Below are positions 6,249 through 8,720 of a DNA stretch of 8,720 nucleotides, piece by piece. Position 1 is the stretch's first letter. Every line of letters starts with the position of its first letter. Under the pieces are notes generated by a model. The model saw nothing but the letters and a program-made list of their open reading frames with translations. It was not told where the DNA came from and searched no databases. This DNA is from an uncultured Opitutia bacterium (GTDB taxonomy: Bacteria; Verrucomicrobiota; Verrucomicrobiia; Opitutales; UBA953), in the NCBI GenBank assembly GCA_903895475.1, contig CAITUF010000231.1, forward strand, positions 1 through 8,720, written 5' to 3'. Position numbers and translations under genes: made by a program.

Positions 6249-6832
6249 GCCCCGGCGCGTTCAGTCCCTTGCGTCTGCGAGCGTACAGCACTTTCTGGGC
6301 GGTGGCGGTCGTGGCTTTTGTGACCGACGTCCTGACCAAGCTGCACATCGAGCGAATCTTTCCGCTCCGGTTCGAAAACGACTGGGTCTATCACTTCTCC
6401 GAAAACCCCGAGCGCTCACCCATCGCCATCTTTCCTTGGCTTTGGATTGTCCACGTTGGCAATAAGGGGGCGGCGTGGGGCCTAGGGGCGCAGTATGACG
6501 TTCGCCCGTTCCTCGTCTTCTTGGCACTGGTGGTCTTAGCCTTGGTGTGGCGTTGGCGCCACCCCTTGATGCGTGAATTGGGCGGTGGCCAGTTGGCCTT
6601 CGGCCTCTTCGTCGGGGGGACGCTGGGCAACGTGCGCGACCGTCTCTTCGGGGACCATGTGATAGACTTCATCGATGTCCATTTACCTGGCTATCGTTTC
6701 CCTGCATTCAACGTCGCCGACTCCTGCATCTGCGTGGGCGTCGTCATTTACCTCTTCATGTCCTACCGGCAAGATTACCTGCGGCGGGAAGCCATCGTCT
6801 CGCACGCGGGCGAGGACCAGCCGCGGGGCTAG
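6245..6832 (+). CDS. lspA: Prolipoprotein signal peptidase (signal peptidase II)
   Basis: Inner-membrane aspartyl protease that cleaves the signal peptide from diacylglyceryl-modified prolipoproteins in front of the lipidated cysteine. The 195-residue protein shows the expected blocks: TD28xLTK after TM1 (about 15-29), NKGAAWG (73-79), TM2 (88-103), GGTLGNVRDRL (124-134) at TM3, VIDFIDV and FNVADS leading into TM4 (to about 173). The catalytic pair should be Asp141 (in DF) and Asp159 (in NVAD), spaced as in known LspA. The stretch between TDxxTK and NxGA is about 15 residues longer than in E. coli, including FENDWVYHFSENPERS. The TTG at 6245 is chosen because it overlaps the upstream stop as TTGA and allows translational coupling; no in-frame ATG exists early enough to retain TM1. 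Association with ileS matches the classic ileS-lspA pairing in E. coli. Confidence 0.96.
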   Translation: MSPGAFSPLRLRAYSTFWAVAVVAFVTDVLTKLHIERIFPLRFENDWVYHFSENPERSPIAIFPWLWIVHVGNKGAAWGLGAQYDVRPFLVFLALVVLALVWRWRHPLMRELGGGQLAFGLFVGGTLGNVRDRLFGDHVIDFIDVHLPGYRFPAFNVADSCICVGVVIYLFMSYRQDYLRREAIVSHAGEDQPRG

Positions 6833-6833
6833 G

Positions 6834-7448
6834 ATGGACGCTGTGCGCTTCGATGTGGCGGCGCACCCAGGCGCCCAAGCCTATAAGCTGCTGGCGGGCC
6901 TCGTGGTCCCGCGGCCCATCGCGTTGGTCACGACAATCGACGCCCAAGGGGTCGTCAACGCAGCGCCATTCTCATTCTTCAACGTCATGGGCACAGAGCC
7001 CCCGCTGGCCGTGTTGGCGCCGGGTGACCGTGAGGACGGCACGCCGAAGGACACCGCGGCCAATCTCTTAGCCAATGGCGAGTGTGTGATTCATCTCTGT
7101 GATGAGCCGATGGCTGACCGGATGGTGGCATGTGCGCGATCGTTACCGCCTGGCGTGAGCGAAGTGGAGCGCGAGCGTCTGGCGACGCGTCCAGCGGAGC
7201 GGGTCCGTCCACCCATCTTAGTCGATTGTCCGGTCGCTTTGGAGTGCCGCGTCCTTGATGTCAGGATGTATGGCGAGAACCGCGTCGTCGTCGTGGAAAT
7301 TCTTTTGGCTCATGTGCGGGCGGGTATCGCCGATCCAGTGACCTGGCGGGTGGACTACGCGCAGTATGCGCCGGTCGGGCGCATGAATAGCCCCGACGGC
7401 TACGTGCGCACGCGGGATATCTTTCGTAAGGATTTCCCCCGCAGTTAA
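6834..7448 (+). CDS. Flavin reductase-like, FMN-binding split-barrel protein
   Basis: A 204-residue protein of the flavin-reductase-like/DIM6-NTAB type. Seen near the start: LLAGLVVPRPIALVTTID (19-36), VNAAPFSFFNVMGTEPPL (41-58) and DGTPKDTAANL (68-78), then GECVIHL, which together form the FMN-binding split barrel. The middle has RPPILVDCPVALECRV and the end YVRTRDIFR. Known relatives bind FMN non-covalently and many reduce flavin with NAD(P)H, sometimes for a partner oxygenase; others have unknown substrates, so the actual reaction is not determined here. No partner monooxygenase gene is in view. The ATG at 6834 lies 1 bp after the lspA stop, the frame just upstream is lspA coding sequence in another register, and the N-terminus matches the family. 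The gene is the last of the operon and its TAA shares TTAA with the convergent gene. Confidence 0.9.
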   Translation: MDAVRFDVAAHPGAQAYKLLAGLVVPRPIALVTTIDAQGVVNAAPFSFFNVMGTEPPLAVLAPGDREDGTPKDTAANLLANGECVIHLCDEPMADRMVACARSLPPGVSEVERERLATRPAERVRPPILVDCPVALECRVLDVRMYGENRVVVVEILLAHVRAGIADPVTWRVDYAQYAPVGRMNSPDGYVRTRDIFRKDFPRS

Positions 7449-8245
7449 GCGGCTTTGCCGAGGCGCTTCACCACCGTTGCGAAGTCGTCGGGGAGCGGGG
7501 CGGTCAAGTCAATCGGGACGCCGGCCACGAGGCCTTGAATCCGGCCGAGATGGAGGAGCAGGCAACGATGCAGAGGCTTATCTTCGCCCTTATTGAGGCG
7601 ACCTCGTCGGGTCGTATCGGTGAGCGTCACGCGGCCAGAGCGGGCGTATTCGAGTTCGCCGGCGATACGCAGTCCGCATTCGTTAGCGTGGGCGCGGATT
7701 TGGTCACGACGCGGGAACCGTGTTGTCGCCGTCCAGCGCCGCCAGCGATTGAAAAGCTCGCCGCCGTGAAAGGTCGTCTCGGCTTGTTTGCCGAGCCGAT
7801 GCGAGACGAAGGCACGCCCGCGCGTATCGTCCATCCCCAGCGGCAGGTCGCAGAGCCCGCCTTCGGCGGGGGCCTCTTCGGTGCGGGCGATGAACTCGTA
7901 GGTAAAGTTAAGTTGAAACGATCCGATGGCCTCGCGCCACGCGGCGAGCGTGCTGGCTCGGTCAGCGAGGATGAGCAGCCCAGAGACTTGCGGCTCGGGA
8001 CCGAAGGCTACGGCTGGTTCTTTGAGCCCGAGCTTAACGATCTCGGGTTTCTCCAGTTGAAGTTGGACGCGGAGTTCGCCGACTAAGTGGGCAGCATTTT
8101 CCTGCCAGGGATGGTCGTCGCTGGGTAAATTAACTGGCTTGTTGAGAGCGACCCAGCCTGGCCCGTGCGTGAGAACATCGAGCCGCAAGGGCGCCACGCC
8201 GAAGACTCCCGACGGGAAGCCGATGGAGGAAGGGAGCTGGCTCAT
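7445..8245 (-). CDS. RluA-family pseudouridine synthase-like protein, catalytic Asp replaced
   Basis: A 266-residue protein with the order of blocks expected for RluA-type RNA pseudouridine synthases: LDVLTHGPGWVALNKPVNLPS (22-42), FGPEPQVSGLLILAD (81-95), a FTYEFIAR strand (114-121, matching the usual K-x-Y-x-A-x-V), CDLPLGMDD, GKQAETTF (152-159), RRDQIRAHANECGLRIAGE (179-197; usual TxxHQIRxHxxxxGxPIxGD) and LHRCLLLH. In active enzymes the central block reads HRLDxxTSG; here it is F-G-P-E-P-Q-V-S-G, so the catalytic aspartate aligns with Glu84 and the conserved Arg and Leu are also lost. Either it is catalytically inactive and acts by binding RNA, or it has diverged in function. The start at 8245 is three bases after a terminator U-tract, and no Shine-Dalgarno sequence is seen. 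The stop overlaps the convergent flavin-reductase gene by 4 bp. The frame is intact, so it is not an obvious pseudogene. Confidence 0.85.
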   Translation of the reverse strand: MSQLPSSIGFPSGVFGVAPLRLDVLTHGPGWVALNKPVNLPSDDHPWQENAAHLVGELRVQLQLEKPEIVKLGLKEPAVAFGPEPQVSGLLILADRASTLAAWREAIGSFQLNFTYEFIARTEEAPAEGGLCDLPLGMDDTRGRAFVSHRLGKQAETTFHGGELFNRWRRWTATTRFPRRDQIRAHANECGLRIAGELEYARSGRVTLTDTTRRGRLNKGEDKPLHRCLLLHLGRIQGLVAGVPIDLTAPLPDDFATVVKRLGKAA

Positions 8246-8248
8246 CCT

Positions 8249-8284
8249 AAAACAAAAAACCCCGGCGTCTCAGACGGCGGGGTT
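8249..8284 (-). terminator. Intrinsic terminator downstream of rpsT
   Basis: On the minus strand AACCCCG-C-CGTC pairs with GACG-C-CGGGGTT (8284-8258), a GC-rich stem with one internal mismatch and a 3-nt TGA loop. It is followed at once by TTTTTTGTTTT (8259-8249). A smaller hairpin (GAGA/GCC paired with GGC/TCTC, 8288-8308) sits between the rpsT stop and this one. The U-tract ends only three bases before the ATG of the next minus-strand gene. Confidence 0.92.
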
Positions 8285-8308
8285 GTGGAGAGGCCCGAAA
8301 GGCATCTC

Positions 8309-8554
8309 TTACTTCTTGGCGGCAGCCAGCTTCTTCGCGAGGCGAGCCTTGATGCGGTTCGCTTTGTTGCGATGGATGACGCCCGTCTTGGCGGCCTTGT
8401 CGGCGGCGGAAGCCACGGCGGCAGGGCTGGCGGAAGCCGCGCCAGCGACGAAGCCCTTGACGAGGCTCTTGAGGCGGGTGCGGACGATCTTATTGCGGGC
8501 GGCGCGAGCAATGGTTTGGCGGATGCTCTTCTGGTTAGCTTTGATGTTGGCCAT
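8309..8554 (-). CDS. rpsT: 30S ribosomal protein S20
   Basis: Small, very basic 81-residue primary 16S rRNA-binding protein of the 30S subunit. It starts MANIKANQKSIRQTIARAAR, matching the conserved MANIKSxxKR start of the family, and has the signature GVIHRNKANRIKARL (58-72) near the end; the Ala-rich centre (AGAASASPAAVASAADKAAK) and length (E. coli 87) are normal. It lies downstream of tRNA-Tyr on the same strand with a 95-bp gap and is followed by a strong terminator. No Shine-Dalgarno sequence precedes the ATG. In E. coli S20 represses its own translation, but I see no specific signal for that here. Confidence 0.97.
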   Translation of the reverse strand: MANIKANQKSIRQTIARAARNKIVRTRLKSLVKGFVAGAASASPAAVASAADKAAKTGVIHRNKANRIKARLAKKLAAAKK

Positions 8555-8611
8555 GTGTGTCAGTAGGGAAGCCGTGGGCGGCCCTCGGAGTCAACGCGGA
8601 TTTAACGATTT

Positions 8612-8631
8612 CGCCCCCAGAGTCGGGGGCG
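8612..8631 (-). other. GC-rich hairpin between tRNA-Tyr and rpsT
   Basis: CGCCCCC (8612-8618) and GGGGGCG (8625-8631) form a perfect 7-bp stem around a 6-nt loop, 18 bases after the tRNA-Tyr CCA end on the minus strand. The sequence after it (GAAATCGTTAAAT) is AT-rich but lacks a U-run, so it is at best a weak terminator. It may instead help tRNA 3'-end processing or be part of the rpsT leader. Confidence 0.5.
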
Positions 8632-8649
8632 TCGTCAAATTTGTCCTGC

Positions 8650-8720
8650 TGGTGGAAGGGGTGGGATTCGAACCCACGAACAGCGAAGCTGAACGGATTT
8701 ACAGTCCGCGACCTTTAGCC
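8650..8720 (-). tRNA. tRNA-Tyr (anticodon GTA), 5' end beyond the window
   Basis: Reading the minus strand from 8720: a D-loop remnant GGCTAAAGG, anticodon stem GCGGA/TCCGT around the loop CTGTAAA with anticodon GTA, a long class II variable arm (about 8681-8697, TCAGCTTCGCTG), T-arm GTGGG-TTCGAAT-CCCAC, the acceptor 3' strand CCCTTCC, discriminator A and an encoded CCA at 8652-8650. The GTA anticodon and long variable arm together identify bacterial tRNA-Tyr. Roughly the first 14 bases (acceptor 5' strand and start of the D-stem) lie outside the window. Confidence 0.95.

Noticed and set aside
7450..7460. Small hairpin CGGC-TTT-GCCG after the operon end as a terminator
   Set aside because: Only a 4-bp stem, no U-tract on either strand, and inside the C-terminal codons of the convergent gene.
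7535..8086. Plus-strand open frame opposite the RluA-like gene
   Set aside because: The minus-strand frame has clear RluA-family blocks; the plus-strand product matches nothing.
8589..8594. TTGACT upstream of rpsT as a promoter -35
   Set aside because: At 16-18 bp spacing the sequence is CTTCCC-like, with no -10 match. rpsT may be read from the tRNA-Tyr side or from another promoter.

Overview
The window is GC-rich, densely packed chromosomal DNA. It looks like a member of the Verrucomicrobiota, probably the Opitutia; this assignment is a judgement from memory of protein style, not from a search. The signs are a DksA/TraR-family protein carrying a long Lys/Ala/Pro-rich tail, a lineage-typical hypothetical protein with an 'IGIGNKPYVRG...GPGLS' C-terminal domain, and the absence of recognisable Shine-Dalgarno sequences. 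Nothing resembles a phage, plasmid, insertion sequence or CRISPR array. Most of it is housekeeping sequence, but several proteins have lost residues that normally define their family.

Layout. (1) Positions 1-1792, plus strand: the 3' part of a coiled-coil/acidic-linker protein, then a probably exported protein of unknown function only a few bases downstream. A hairpin at 1793-1817 ends this pair and also ends the convergent small membrane-protein gene at 1837-2103 (minus), which has a promoter-like sequence almost touching its start codon. (2) Positions 2280-7448, plus strand: a tight run of ileS (isoleucyl-tRNA synthetase), a DksA/TraR-like gene, lspA (prolipoprotein signal peptidase) and a flavin-reductase-like gene. 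Gaps are 12 bp, a 4-bp overlap and 1 bp, so this is very probably one operon. (3) Positions 7445-8720, minus strand: a 5'-truncated tRNA-Tyr(GTA), rpsT (ribosomal protein S20), a strong intrinsic terminator, and a RluA-family pseudouridine-synthase-like gene. That last gene starts three bases after the terminator U-tract and ends tail-to-tail with the flavin-reductase gene, sharing a TTAA for both stop codons.

The genes mostly serve translation (IleRS, S20, tRNA-Tyr, RluA-like), stringent or transcriptional control (DksA-like) and lipoprotein maturation (LspA). The points most worth a second look are: IleRS has lost two of the four C-terminal zinc cysteines (C-P-R-S ... S-P-R-C); the adjacent DksA-like protein keeps one of four (C/T/S/G) and is fused to a histone-H1-like tail; and the RluA-like protein has Glu in place of the catalytic Asp. 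I see no clearly new multi-gene defence or mobile system here.
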